Assembly (NCBI GenBank): GCA_022385755.1
Contig: MU278348.1
Span: 1,275,035 to 1,339,034 of the forward strand
Direction: 5' to 3'
Origin: Trametopsis cervina
Lineage: Eukaryota > Basidiomycota > Agaricomycetes > Polyporales > Irpicaceae
DNA: 64,000 nucleotides
Made by a program: the position numbers and the translations under genes. Positions 1-12,844 of the stretch are shown one piece after another. Numbering within the stretch: position 1 is the stretch's first letter; the number at the start of each line of letters is the position of its first letter. The notes beneath the pieces are model-generated. The model had not been told where the DNA came from, did no database searches, and saw only the letters and a list, made by a program, of their open reading frames with translations.

Positions 1-1586
1 CAAGGGGCTTGTCCAGAATGTTGGACATCTTGTACTATAGGCATACAACGTGAGAACGATATAACACGAGAGCACGTGCAGTTTACCTCAAAGTTCTGAG
101 AGGCAGCAAGAGGGCTGGTAAGCAGCAGCGAACAACCTCTGCCAGTGTCGACACAGATTCTGGCAGGCAGAGTTAAACGATGCATCCATGAGATCGATCT
201 GAAGGACTCACTCTCCGCAAGCACCGCCAACGTTCGAATGCTTGTCGAAACCTTCGATGAATTGTAAGGTAGTGTTGTCGTAACGTTCCAGCGTGACTTA
301 CACTTCCAGAGCTCATATATCGATGTGCCCGTGGGCTTCGTACCCACATCGAGGAGGATGCAAACTAAAGAGTATTCAAGGCCTGCATTTCCTCCAATCA
401 CGGTCAACTTACCGTTCGGTTTGATCAGCGGTCCAAAAGCATTGAAGAACCACCTGTGGCTGTTCAGCTTCTTCTTGTTCTGTTCCTTGAGACAGAAAAT
501 AATCTGGACAGGACAAGCTCCCTGTGAGACTTCACCCCGGTCGGTGACGATAACGTGCGACGTATATCTGCGCGGAAATCAGACATGATACAGCCGCGCA
601 GATGCATAGCCGGACATACTCGAAAATATGGGCTGTGACGTCCTTTCCGCCTACTGTATCCTTTGCAACACCGTCTTGATAGCAGCCCATCTGAACCGCC
701 TTGAGAGATCGAACGGTGAGGTAAACGCCATGAACTCACCAGAGTCAGTACTTGCAGTGTCCGCTTGTTGATCTTGCTACGGCCGTCGGAGACAACACAA
801 ACTACGACCTTCTTCCAGCCTTCAGAGCCCCACATCTTGGACTTGTTTCTGCCGCACAGGTGTGCAATGTTCTTGATCACGCTTTGACCAGCGTGAGATC
901 AACGGGATAGAAACGACATGCCGATACACTCACGCGTTCATCGTCTTGCAAAACAAAACTTCGTCTTCGTTATACATGGTCATTACAATGAAGAGCTCCG
1001 TATGTCTGCCGTAGAGGTAGGGTCGGAGGGAATATTGGGACCGCATGAAGTCGTCGGGATCGCAGGTGGCGGCAGTGTACCTAAGTTTGGTGACCTCCTC
1101 TACATTGCTCATACCGGCTGGTACAATGTGATTCGGTACGGGCATGTCCAGCACCAAGTTACCCTTCTGCAGCTCGACTTGTCGCACTGATCTCCGCTTC
1201 ATGAGTTTCTCGCGGGCATCGGACCACCCCGAGCTTGCTCCCCTCAACATGCCAGGCCGCTGCTGCACCGGAGTGAGGTGTTGCTGTTGTTGTTGATGGG
1301 GCGGATATTGCTGATAAGGCAAACTGGGCATCGGCGGGTGGTTCACCTGTGTCATTTCATGGCCGTGAGGATTGAGGTGCACCTGCGAATCCGCAAATTC
1401 GCTGCGATAGGACTTGGTAGATTTGTTGTCCCAGGGCTCAGGCTCCGGGTAGTAGTCCTGGTGAGGTTGTGCAATGTAGTCCTGTGCATTGAATACCTGT
1501 CCGGGAGCGACATTGGGTTGCGGTGGGTACCCAGGATCATGGGTGTTGTGGTAATTCTGGTAATGAGTGTTCTGCTGGTACGCCAT
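1..1586 (-). CDS. Chitin synthase (class III-like), 5' part, truncated by window edge
   Basis: Membrane glycosyltransferase making chitin from UDP-GlcNAc at the plasma membrane. Eight exons read on the minus strand: 934-1586, 740-881, 620-690, 413-567, 302-364, 212-251, 87-159 and 1-34, all joining in phase. The N-terminus is a Tyr/Gln/Pro-rich disordered tail of about 130 residues. Then follow the chitin-synthase N-terminal motif ([20 protein letters not shown]), the donor-binding stretch ([13 protein letters not shown]), [48 protein letters not shown] and [15 protein letters not shown]. The catalytic QXXRW motif and the transmembrane domain lie beyond position 1. The start at 1586 is the first ATG before the tail. 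The class is assigned from motif wording, so the family is certain and the class is an inference. The third exon could start 9 nt earlier, but 690 restores family spacing. Confidence 0.95.
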
Positions 1587-3100
1587 ATCTCGTGAGCTGA
1601 ACGATGGAATTTCCGAGAGAGCGAATGAAAGGAATGTAGGGGCTGTCCAGCAGAATACTCAGGGAGAGGGGCAAGGGGATGTCGGTAACGATTGTAGCAG
1701 AGCACGAGAGTGTCTCAACATGGACCAGTGTTGGTAACAACCAAATTTGGATAGGCGCCTGCATACTGTATTGTCGGCATGCTGCGGCCGCTTCATGGAC
1801 AAGAGAGATCGGTGTTCCAAGTGTGTTCCAAGTGTGTTCCAAGTGTTCAGTGTTCATCCGTACCCATGCTCATGCCGAACTCTCGTGAAATTCTCATAAG
1901 TTCTCTTACAGCTAAATGATATTGTACATAGATGCCGAATAAGTTAGCAACAGGGTGAGACTGTTCCATACCAAGGCAGAGACGCACTCCCCGGAGCTCG
2001 CGTGAGCCCATGTATCCTTCGAACAGCATTGGATACTTCCAAGGACGCGCCACGGATATAGCATGGGCTGCAGATTGGTGTCCAACGAACGTGCTTATGT
2101 GCTTCCTGCGACGACCGGCTCGTTATCCAGCGCAGGAAGCGGCTACGAGATTCGAGCGTCGGCACGCATCTGACCAACCGGCTGGCGCTCGGATCGGGCG
2201 AGCTGCACACAGCTTGTAGTGGTTTCGGTAAAGCTGGATTCAGGTGCCAGCTCCCAGCGACACCAAGAAAGACACACGCTAGACATTCACATTGAGTCTG
2301 AGACGCATATACTCACGCTCAAGCCATTGATATAGGTCTGGTGAACAAGCTGCTGAGGAAACTCCAGATTAACAACCTAATGAAAGAAACGAGGACTGAA
2401 TACTGACCAATAGGCCTGCTGCAGAGCGATTGGCAGAAAACGCGCATGTGTTCTTCTTGCCATACTAGTCCCGAATGTGCACCGGTGAGCATCAAGAAAG
2501 AGATGGCGAATTAGTGCACCGGTGATCTTCAGCCGGGCGCAGCTCTCTAGAAAGGATTCCGCCGTCGAAGAACCTGATCTGCCACAGCATCGTCGGTCAT
2601 GTTGACAGGGACCAGGTCCGAGTGAGATACCAGGTAGACTCGCTGTGGCAGCGGTTCCGCCTTGAGGTGTATTGGGAACTTCGAATTCGGGCGGCCATGA
2701 GAGCGTTCCTGTGACAAAGGGTATCACCCAGTGACCGGGTTACCGTCGGTGCTCGGTCGAGAACAATATGGATGTTCGTCGCACCTTCTCGTGCCGTTTG
2801 AGTGATTGTCTGCGGATAACGGCGGCGATAGCAGTTCGTGCATAGCGAGAGAGAAAACACAAATGGACGCCTGCTGCAACAAGACGCGGCTCTAGCGCAG
2901 GGAACGGAGCGTAACAAGCGGCTCTTCAGCCGATTTATTACTCTCCTATAACAACGGTAAGTAAACGAATGAAGTCTACTTACAAGAAGGCTATACAATG
3001 TATTGAAACTCCGATTAGCGTTGTTGGATATTCTCACGCTTTTGACAGGCGGACGTCTTCCTTGCCAGCCCACCTCGGCGTTGCCTCTCTGATTGTCGCC
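1587..3100. other. Intergenic stretch with weak, unresolved coding signal
   Basis: No gene can be supported. It includes the chitin synthase upstream region. On the minus strand between about 1850 and 2720 there are short open stretches of coding-like composition, for example one ending near 1847 and one around 2600-2690 that reads RVYLVSHSDLVPVNMTDD. I could not join them into a frame with plausible introns, nor recognise a family. This may be a fast-evolving or decayed multi-exon gene. Confidence 0.3.
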
Positions 3101-3576
3101 TCATCCCTCCTTCTCTCCCCCCACCACTTTCTCCTCTCTATCTATCTTTGTCCTCTACTCTCAAGTCTATCAGTCTCTTTCTCGCCCAAATTCTCGTTTT
3201 TGAAGGTGAGTTGGGCCCTACTGCGGCTCCACTTCACCCTACTGGAATCAAACCATGCCGAGAACTTGTGGTGGCCTCATTGTCGCACGTCGCTCGATAC
3301 CTGCCGTGTCTTACGTGACCAGTGGTGTACTTGGCACCGATGTTGCTCGATGTTACCAAAGCGAGGGCTCTGGGCCAGGAGTCAACTATGGCGTGTCGTT
3401 TGAGGCTGTGTCGCCACTGTACACCCTACCCCAACACTGGAACAGCCCACACGCTCTTTCTCTTCTTTTCCCTTTCCGACCACTGCCCCTCTCCCTTTCT
3501 TCTCTATATAACCGGATCGTATATAAGCGTACTAACAGTGGTTCCCTACTTGCAGAAACTCCGTATCTGATCCACC
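3101..3576 (+). promoter_or_regulatory. CT-rich promoter and probable 5' UTR intron of casein kinase I
   Basis: A pyrimidine-rich tract at about 3105-3200 is typical of fungal core promoters. It is followed by a good donor (gtgagt at about 3206) and an acceptor (ttgcag ending at 3554), 22 bases before the kinase ATG. This suggests a 5' UTR intron of about 350 bases. TATA-like strings at 3505 and 3520 would then lie inside that intron. The splicing is inferred only from the consensus sites. Confidence 0.4.
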
Positions 3577-4744
3577 ATGACTGACTCTGCTGCGCACAAG
3601 CTAGACCTACGGGTCGGTGGCAAGTACAGACTGGGCAAGAAGATCGGCTCGGGATCGTTCGGTATGTTGGAAACTGTTGCGTTTTGTCTTGGTTATCAGC
3701 TGCTGAGTGATCGTCGCAGGTGACATCTACCTGGGAATCAACATTATTTCCGGCGAAGAAGTCGCCATCAAGCTCGAGTCTGTCAAGGCCAAGCACCCCC
3801 AGCTCGAGTACGAGTCCAAAGTTTACAAGACTCTCGCTGGTGGCGTAGGCGTGCCATTCGTTCGTTGGTTCGGTACCGAGTGTGACTACAATGCCATGGT
3901 CATCGATCTCCTCGGACCGTCGCTCGAAGATCTTTTCAACTTCTGCAACCGCAAGTTTAGTCTCAAGACTGTTCTGCTTTTGGCAGACCAGCTGGTAAGA
4001 TACCTTGACTGGCGTGTTGTTTTCTGTGCTCAACTCCCTTGGGCCGTACCTTAGATTTCCCGCATCGAATATATCCACTCCCGCAACTTCATTCACCGTG
4101 ATATCAAACCCGACAATTTCCTCATGGGAATTGGAAAGCGTGGTAACCAGGTCAACGTCATCGATTTCGGTCTCGCGAAGAAGTACAGGGACCCCAAGAC
4201 CCATCTCCACATCCCATACAGAGAGAACAAGAACCTCACTGGCACTGCTCGCTACACTTCCATCAACACCCATCTTGGTGTTGAGCAGGCACGCCGCGAT
4301 GATTTGGAGTCCCTGGCCTATGTCCTCATGTACTTCCTCCGTGGTTCGCTTCCATGGCAGGGCCTCAAGGCTGCCACGAAGAAGCAAAAGTATGACCGCA
4401 TTATGGAGAAGAAGATGACAACCCCCACCGACTTGCTTTGCCGCGGTTTCCCCAACGAGTTCGGTATCTTCTTGAACTATACGCGTGCTTTGCGCTTCGA
4501 CGACAAGCCCGACTACTCTTACCTTCGCAAGCTCTTCCGTGACCTCTTTGTTCGTGAGGGCTACCAGTACGATTACGTCTTCGACTGGAGTGTCCAGCGC
4601 ACTGCACAGGATGAGGCCGGACAGAGCTCGAGCTCCAAGGCTGCTGGAAGGAGAAAGGTTGTGCAGGAGGAAGAGGAGCATCGCCCCAGCGACAGGATGT
4701 ACGTCGAGCCTCGTTTCACCCCCTTCTATGACATTGACCACTGA
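3577..4744 (+). CDS. Casein kinase I, delta/epsilon (Hhp1/Hrr25) type
   Basis: Ser/Thr protein kinase of the CK1 family, known in DNA repair, vesicle traffic, the cell cycle and clock control. Three exons (3577-3661, 3720-3994, 4055-4744) give 349 residues. Visible motifs: glycine loop GSGSFGDIYLG, catalytic Lys in VAIKLE, catalytic loop [20 protein letters not shown], and the CK1-specific [14 protein letters not shown] that replaces the usual APE segment. After the kinase domain (about residues 13-285) comes a short acidic, Ser-rich tail ending in FTPFYDIDH. There is no C-terminal double cysteine, so this is not the palmitoylated Yck1/2 type. The first ATG lies just before the kinase domain and fits the family length. 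Confidence 0.97.
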
Positions 4745-6013
4745 TTGTCAGGCTTCGTTCCCACACCCGCCAGCAACAGGCTGCGAACATAATGCCTGGG
4801 GCTGTCGGCCAGCAGCGTGCCCGAGGACGTGATGGCGATTTGTGGTAAATAGCAAGATGTCCATCGTCGTGGAGGTGTCAATGGCACGTCAAGGACAGGA
4901 CCGAGCAGTGGGGGGTGGAGGGCAGGTGAACAGTGGTTGCTCGGTCTGGTTATCTCGGGGTCTAGGGGTCATCGATTTTTCGCCAAGTTACAAGAGCACG
5001 CCCTGGATACAGCAATGTCGCAGTGCCAAACATCAAGAGGAGGCCATTGAGAGCAGCAAGCCCGCAAACGTCGAGGTGGTGTGGATGCCATCCTCCAGAG
5101 CGTCACATTGCCTTACAGTCTCGAAAAGGCCAAGCTCTCTTACTGCCGACATCAATGCTCACGGCGGGTGCATGTCAATACCTAGGCGCAAAATCGCCTC
5201 GCATTTTCTAATACGGACGCTTGTTTCATTTCATGCTCCCTCCGTGCTGTCACCATGACGGCGGAGAGGGCTGCCTTTTCCTTACTCGCTACTTAGTTGA
5301 CATCTCCATGCGCCGTATTGTCCATATACATGGATCTTCTACACACCATTTCTTCCAGGTCTGTACTGTTACTCCACATCCCTCCCACCTTACTAGGTTT
5401 TCCGCCACACTCTTTCCGTTTGAGATTCTTTTACATCCCATTTTCATCCTCTCGGCTTCTCCTCGTTGATCTTTATGTCCTCCATTCCTCCACCTCGCAT
5501 ACATCCGAGGGCGTGTTGGAAGGGAGAGGGCGCCGCGTCTGGAGTGGTACTCAGTGGTGGAGGGCGAGGTGGAGAGATATAGTCGAGCAAGACACGGGAC
5601 CAGCAAGTCATAGAACCATCGTCACGACAACTTCACGACCTCCAGCTTCATGTACTAATTCTTCCTATCCATTCTGCGTCCACCTCACTTCTCCTCGCAC
5701 TTCACTCAAGTTCACGCCAGACGCCTTGTATTGGAATCCGATCGCAATCACACACACCATCGCTTCTCGAGCCTCCGTTGTCGACCTCACTTCTTGTTCA
5801 GTAGTAGTTTATTTCTGACTGGATAATGTTATAAATCTAGCCGGTATGCCTTCGTGTGATGCCTGCAAAGCGTACTATCGTGACGGTAGGTGGTTTCGAA
5901 AAGCGTCTACATAGCGCGCCGTGGGAATGTTTGATTGATATGGCAATGCACTGACATTCGAAACGACCACGTCGCGTTCATCGAAATCCTTTCTATATCT
6001 CAATAACGACGCC
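4745..6013. other. Intergenic: kinase 3' region and coatomer promoter/leader
   Basis: No supported gene. CT-rich tracts around 5370-5480 and 5640-5720 look like promoter sequence for the downstream coatomer gene. Small open frames here have no recognisable product. Confidence 0.5.
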
Positions 6014-9000
6014 ATGTCTCTCAGCAAAAAGGACGAGGAGAACGGTCTCAGCACATATTACAACAACAAAACCACCATCATACAAGAGGCCCGTGTCTTC
6101 AATGACTCCCCAATCAGCCCCAGAAAGTGCAGAGCTCTGCTAACACGTATCGTATACCTCCTCTATGCCGGCGAAACATTCTCAACGCAAGAGGCTACGA
6201 CCTTGTTCTTCGGAACGACAAAACTGTTCCAGCACAAGGACGTGTGTACCTTTTGTCGCATACACACATTCCTCCGAGCTGATTGTGCCCGATTTGCAGA
6301 GCGCACTACGGCAGATGGTGTACTTGGCGATCAAGGAACTCGCGACGACGGCGGAAGACGTCATTATGGTAACGAGCAGTATCATGAAGGACATGCAGCC
6401 AAACTCGGAGGTCATCTACAGGCCAAACGCTATCCGGGCACTGTGCAGGATTATTGATGTATGTGTCCCTCCGCCGCAGCTGTGCTCCATGCTTAAGTTT
6501 GTGGGTAGCCCTCGATGGCGCAAGGTGTAGAACGGTTCTTCAAGGCAGCTATTGTAGACAAGAACTCGTCCATCTCATCGGCTGCTCTTGTCTCCGCGTA
6601 CCATCTCTTCCCTCTCGCCAAGGACGTTGTCAAACGCTGGGTGAATGAAGCGCAGGAGGCGGTGAACGCGAAGGGATCTTCGTTCTTTGGTGGCAGCGGT
6701 GGCGGAGGGGGAGGCTCGTATCTTGGCTGGGGTGGGTCCTCGACGAACCAGAACTCGGGCTTCCAGACCGTCGCGTCGACAAGCTACATCACGCAGTACC
6801 ATGCTCTTGGTCTTCTGTACCTCATCCGTCAGCAAGATCGTATGGCTATTACGAAGATGATCCAGCAGCTGGGAGGCGGTAAGACGGGCGGCGGAACGAC
6901 GTTGAAGAACTCGATGGCGCTGTGCATGCTCATCCGTTATGCTGCCAAGGTCATGGAGGAGGATCCCAAGTGAGTGCTCTGCGTGGGTTGACGTTATTTG
7001 TCTAAATGGGCGGACGCAGTGTTCAACGCCAGATGCTCGAGCTTATTGAGGGCTGGCTCCGACACAAGAGCGACATGGTTAACCTTGAAGCTGCCCGTGC
7101 CATCTGTGAAATGAGAGGAGTAACTGCGGGCCAGCTGACCAAACCTATCGCTGGTAAGCCTATCTTCCCCGCGTTTACGATAGTCTTCATCTTGTTTAAC
7201 TGTTGTAATCAGTTCTGCAACTCTTCTTGTCTTCTCCGAAATCATCTCTACGCTTTGCCGCAACCCGTACTCTCGCAACCCTCGCTCTGTCGCATCCGGC
7301 CAGTGTTGCAACATGCAATGTCGACTTGGAGAACCTGATCTCGGACTCGAACCGCAGTGTCGCTACATATGCGATCACTACTCTCTTGAAGGTAAGTTTT
7401 CTACTACAAGGTAGAAGGCATACGAAGATCTAACCGTTGATGACACAGACTGGTAACGAGGCTTCAGTGGACCGTCTCATGAAGCAAATATCAGGGTTCA
7501 TGAGCGAGATAAGCGATGAGTTCAAGGTCATCATCGTAGATGCCATCCGGTCGCTCTGCTTAAAGTTCCCCACCAAACATGCTGCGATGCTCTCCTTCCT
7601 CTCTGGTGTTCTCCGCGACGAAGGTGGTTACGACTTCAAGCGCGCAGTGGTCGAGGCGATCTTCGATATGATCAAGTACATCAGCGACTGCAAGGAACAA
7701 GCTTTGTCGCATCTCTGCGAGTTCATCGAGGACTGTGAATTTACGAAGCTGTCCGTACGTGTGCTGCATCTGCTTGGTGTGGAAGGACCGAAAGCCCCGC
7801 AGCCCACGAAGTACATCAGATACATCTACAACCGTGTTGTGCTAGAGAACGCCACAGTGCGTGCGGCTGCAGTTGCAAGTCTCGCCAAGTTCGGTCTTAA
7901 CGCACTTGACGAGAAGCTAAGGAGCAGCGTTAACGTACTCCTGACTCGGTAAGTGACAGTCTGTCCCCGCATGTTGTTTTCGCTCATGCGTTCCTATCAG
8001 ATGCTTGGATGATGTTGACGATGAAGTCCGAGACCGTGCGGCGATGTATCTCAAGGCGTATCAAGCCCCGCCACTTGTCGACACATACGTGAAAGAAGGT
8101 AAGCTCTTATTGTACATGGCATAGCCGCTGCTGAAGATATCTATGATATATCAGAGTCGATATTCTCTCTATCGGCACTTGAGGCCAAGCTTGTGTCGTA
8201 CATCAGTGATCCATCTGCCTCTTCTGCGCCATTCGACGTATCTTCCATCCCCAAGATCAGCCGTGCTCAGGCCGCGAAAGAGGTTGCTCGTAAGTCCATG
8301 CAAATTCCGAAAGGAAAACGTTGGTAGTAGGCTGACAATCTATCAGGTCCCAGCACACTGGAGACAATCGGAGCGCCGAGCACGTCGAAGGCAGCCACAC
8401 CGCCACCGCCAACTGCTGCAGAAACACAATCTGCATATGCATCGCAGCTTGCAGAGGTTCCTGAGTTTGTAGAGTACGGACCTATACTCAACAGCTCAAC
8501 CAAGCCGGCACAACTCACGGAGAGCGAGACCGAGTATCAGGTCTCGGTCGTCAAGCATATCTACAAAGAGCATGTCGTGTTCCAGGTGGGTGTGACATGA
8601 TTTGTACTGAAACATCTATCTAATCATGTTTCTTTCACAGTTCAATGTATCGAATACGATTCCCGATACATTGTTGGACCAGGTTTCCGTAATTATGCAG
8701 CCTTCTTCCGAATCCGGCCTGACAGAAGACTTCATCATGCCGATACCCACCCTCACAGCACAGACTTCACCGGGAATTGTCTACTGCTCCTTCACACGGG
8801 ACGACCCAGCGGCATATGCCGCCGCTTCCTTCTCATGTGTTCTCAAGTATGTGAGCAAGGAGATCGATCCGTCTACTGGAGAGCCAGAAGAGGAGGGCTA
8901 TGAAGACGAGTATTCGCTAGAAGACACGGAGCTGTCCGCCTCCGACTACATTGTGCCGACCTATGTTACGTTCTCTTCGGAGTGGGACCGTATGCGGGCG

Positions 9001-9358
9001 GGCGTCAACCTCACGGAGACTTTCAGCCTTCCTGCGATGGAGTCACTAAAGGGTGTGTTTCTTCCCAGGTTTCATGAATGAGTGTTATGTTAGCTAACTC
9101 ATTTCCGCCTCAATCTATCTAGCCGCATGCGATTCAATTCTGGAGATTCTGAACATGCAAGCGTTAGGTGGAAGCGAGGAGCCGCAGTCGACGACGGTAC
9201 ATACACTTCAACTGTCGGGATTGGTATGCGGTGGTGGTGGAAAGGTGCTTGTGCGGTGTCGTATGACATACTCCAAGGCGCAGGGTGTCGCTTTGGAGCT
9301 AGCCGTACGGGCAGAAAACGAAGCAGCAGCAAACCTGGTGATTTCTGCTATCGTGTAG
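6014..9358 (+). CDS. SEC21: Coatomer subunit gamma (COPI coat)
   Basis: Core subunit of the COPI coat that buds retrograde Golgi-to-ER vesicles. Eleven exons: 6014-6241, 6300-6458, 6509-6969, 7020-7153, 7213-7391, 7449-7948, 8001-8098, 8155-8289, 8347-8585, 8641-9052 and 9123-9358. They give 926 residues, the usual length. The N-terminal two thirds is the adaptin-like HEAT-repeat trunk ([64 protein letters not shown]). A Pro/Thr-rich hinge encoded by the ninth exon leads to the appendage domain ([17 protein letters not shown] near the end). A glycine-rich loop ([19 protein letters not shown]) interrupts the trunk at about residue 180. The start is the first ATG of a typical gamma-COP N-terminus ([11 protein letters not shown]). 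Confidence 0.97.
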
Positions 9359-10591
9359 AGCTGGACGTTCCTGGATCATGTCGCGCTATCTGTGTTTTGT
9401 CTTTTTCCTGTTACAAGTAAGCATATTTCATCAGTCAAACGGGCGCGTGGGTGTAGCGATTTGTGAAATTGAAGGTCAGTGTGCGACCGTTTGGATACAT
9501 GCGTCGCTTAGTTTGCCACTTGGATTTCATTCAAGTATCCGAGCACTCACGGCCACTTTCCACCAGTACATTTGTAGCTCCATGGAGGTTTATTAAATGT
9601 TCTGATAACATGCCGTTGAGTGATATAGTGAGACCTCTGTGAGAGCGAGGAGGAGTGCGCGGTCTCGTGCCGCTCGGATGTTATCGTCGCGTGCACTTCT
9701 GGGCATACCTTTGCAAGTTAGGAGGTCAGTTTATAGCGTCATGCAGAGCGGCCGATGAAGGAATTGTATAGGATCGCCGTGGTCTACAACATCCGTCAGA
9801 AGGCCCTCCGCCTCCTGATTCCTCCATCTCCTTCGTGAGCCTGCTGAGTGGCCCCCGGCTATCGGAAGCATCGTGTCCGCGTCTCCGGATCTGCATGCGA
9901 CGGCTCCCGCTTACCTATGCGACTTTGAATTTGAGCGAATACAATTCGTATGACCAAGGTTGCTGCTAGTGAAGCCCGAAAAACGCAGCGCACCCCAACG
10001 GAACTGATCATGATCAAGACTCACCAGGGTGGGCCGACCGTACGACAGCTTGTCAGCGCACCACGACTACTCTCCCCAACCTCGTACCACTCCTGCGACA
10101 CTCTTCATTTTTGCGATTAGCCTCCATATCTTTGCGCGCACTGCGGGGCTTTGACGCGTATCTCCACCGTCTTTTGTTTCCCGCATATACACACGCACAC
10201 GCACACACACGGCTCGCATTCACGCATTCCGACGCTGGCATTATAGGACGGCAGTAGAACTCGGAGTCGTCACTCGGCTTACCCCTCCCCCACACTGCAC
10301 GCATCATCAGTGAGAACAGGGCGAGGCACGCAGACAGAGAGGCCTGGGTATTAGAGAGCATCAACTAGCGAACCGGGTTGAACGACCGGTAGACCGTGTA
10401 CGTGCGTACGTCTCCTTCCGTCCGAACTCGCATGCCGATTGACTCAGGTTCCTGGACACGTTAGTCATTTCCGTTGCCCCTCTGCGCACGACTGTGGGGA
10501 CGGCCTCTGCGGTTACATGCCAACAAACGCTTGAACGCACGCAGGCGACACTTCCGATTCGATTTTCTTGGGGGAATCCACGCGTCACGAG
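9359..10591. other. Intergenic between coatomer gamma and pantothenate kinase
   Basis: No supported gene. It holds a CA-rich microsatellite-like run (about 10190-10210) and presumably the pantothenate kinase promoter. Open frames on the minus strand (10053-10588) have no recognisable motif. Confidence 0.5.
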
Positions 10592-12844
10592 ATGTCTGGT
10601 CCGTCGTTGCCCACGGCGAAGGCGATTCAGGTGTACACGCGGGGTGCGATGATTTTAAACGAGGAATCTCCAGAGGTGCGTCTGGACTCGACGGCTCGTT
10701 GACGTGCTGCGATCTGACTTGTTTGATCGTTTCTGCCGGAAGACGAGAGATAGCAGAGGCATTTACTTGCCTAATTATGTGGAACCGGTGTCGCATATAG
10801 CGGTCGACGTGCGTAATGTGATATATCTTAACTATCTGCACGAGCTGAACACGGTGTATGATTAGATCGGAGGCTCGTTAGCGAAAGTCGTCTACTTCAC
10901 GCGGTCACCAGAGCCACCGGGCTCACCGTCGGTGGCTGCTACCAGAGGGTCGAGCACAGATAGCGACATTTCGACCCCGATATCATCAACGACACCGATC
11001 TCCTCTTCACCACCCCGAGACACTCCTCTTGCTCTTGCCGGCACATCTCCACCTAAATCACGAATAAACGGCGCCCTCACTCCCTCTGTGCTCGATCCCG
11101 CACTGCACGGCAATGGTCACGCACCGACCGCGAACGGTCTCGCGCAGCTGGACCACAACTCCCTGCATGAATCCCTGCTGCGCCGTGCATCGGTGCAGCA
11201 CTTCCCCGGCGGGTCGCTCAACTTCGAGCGGTTTGAGACAGAGCACGTCGACGACTGCGTGACCTTCATCCAACACTTAATCGAGCGGTCCGCGCAGATC
11301 AACGGCGTCTCAATCGCAGAGATGCGTCAGAGCGTGAAGATCATGGCGACAGGCGGGGGCGCGCACCGGTTCTACGAGCTGTTCGGGGCGGCGCTGCGCG
11401 TGGAGGTGCGGCGGGAGGACGAGATGGAGTGCTTGATCGAGGGCCTCAAGTTCATCACGCTCATCCCGGACGAGGTGTACTACTTCTCGGACGAGCTCAT
11501 ACACTCGGTCTCGCACCCGCTGCGCGCGCTGAACGGCACGGACGGCGTGTATGAGCGGCCCAGCCCGGATCCACCGCGCTATGCAGTTAGCTTTGAGAGC
11601 AACCCGACGCCGCAGCTGCCGTGTTTGTTGGTGAACATTGGTTCGGGCGTGTCGATCATACGTGTTGATGAGGACGGCTCGTTTGAGCGTGTGAGTGGGA
11701 CGAGTCTTGGTGGTGGGACGCTATGGGGGTTGTTGAGTCTGTTGACGCCTGCAACGACATTTGACGGTACGTGCATACTTAATCATCTTGGCTTCCTGTA
11801 GGATACGGCGATCTTCCAAAGATCTACCATATCCCACATCGATCATTTATCATCTCGTGCGCCCGGAAATCCCACAACAACATTCGCTAATTCCCTCTTT
11901 CCAACTTTCCAGAGATGCTCGCGCTGTCGGAGAAGGGCGACAACGCGTCGGTGGACATGCTCGTGGGCGACATCTACGGGCAGGACTACGGGCGGCTCGG
12001 GCTCAAGTCGACGACGATCGCGAGCTCGTTCGGGAAGGTGTTCTCGCAGAAGGGCGGCAAGAAGGGCACGTTCTCCGCGGAGGACATCAGCAAAAGCTTG
12101 TTGTACGCCGTGTCGAACAACATCGGGCAGATTGCGTGCGTCTTATTCTCTCGCATACTTTATTTTGGGCTGCTATGCGGTCAGTGTTGCTGTCATGATA
12201 CAGCTCATCGGTGTATCATGCCGCTGCGATATGCCATATCGCTTGCTCTCTATTTTGAGTTTACAACATCATTGCTTACGCGTGCCACCACACGACAGGT
12301 ACATGAACGCAGAAAAGTACAACTTGGATCGGATCTATTTTGGCGGATGCTTTATTCGAGGTGCGTCATCGCGATTTAGAGCTGTTACTCCACAGGGGGA
12401 TACGGGGTCACTTGAGCCTCCTCCCCCTTGCCTATCTCTATTTCTATGTGCTTGATTTCGGACAAGTCTGACCTTGGTGTGTATTTGTGTACAGGGCATG
12501 CAGCGACGATTAGCACGCTTTCGTATGCGATACGGTTCTGGAGCAAGGGCACGAAACGGGCGTTGTTCCTCAGACACGAGGGTTTCCTGTGCGTATTTCA
12601 ACCTTAACCCCCCACTACTCCTTATGCGGCTGCACTTGGCTGGCGTCCCGGCCCCGAGTCTTAGTCTGCTTTCCTGGTTCCCATTCTAGCATAACCTTCG
12701 CAGGAGTGGCTGACACCCGTTCGTTTTGACAGGGGTGCGATCGGAGCATGGATAAAGAACTTTGGCGAGGAAGACAACGAGGACGCGTTATCATCGACGT
12801 CGTCTATACCCGCGTCGTCGTTGCCGCTGTCGGTGTCGTCATGA
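10592..12844 (+). CDS. CAB1: Pantothenate kinase, eukaryotic type
   Basis: First and usually rate-limiting step of coenzyme A synthesis: ATP-dependent phosphorylation of pantothenate in the cytosol. Seven exons (10592-10697, 10759-10808, 10866-11766, 11913-12135, 12299-12360, 12495-12588, 12733-12844) give 515 residues. Visible: the ATP-binding start of the fold (SHIAVDIGGSLAKVVYFTR), ATGGGAHRFYELF, LVNIGSGVSIIRVD, GTSLGGGTLWGLLSLLT, VGDIYGQDYGRLGLK, and the C-terminal FIRGHAATISTLSYAIRFWS, LFLRHEGFLGAIGAWIKN. A low-complexity Ser/Thr/Pro insert of about 70 residues follows the first motif, and the last 25 residues are Ser-rich. The first exon is weakly conserved. Its donor (after codon 35, phase 1) was chosen because it is the join that restores frame into IYLPNYVEPVSHIAVD. 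Confidence 0.95.

Noticed and set aside
3386..4741. A 451-codon open frame on the minus strand opposite casein kinase I
   Set aside because: It runs antisense to a highly conserved kinase and across its introns, has no recognisable domain, and is explained by the codon bias of the kinase gene.
10053..10588. Minus-strand frames upstream of pantothenate kinase as a gene
   Set aside because: No conserved motif, Arg/Cys-rich shadow-like composition, and position in the expected promoter.
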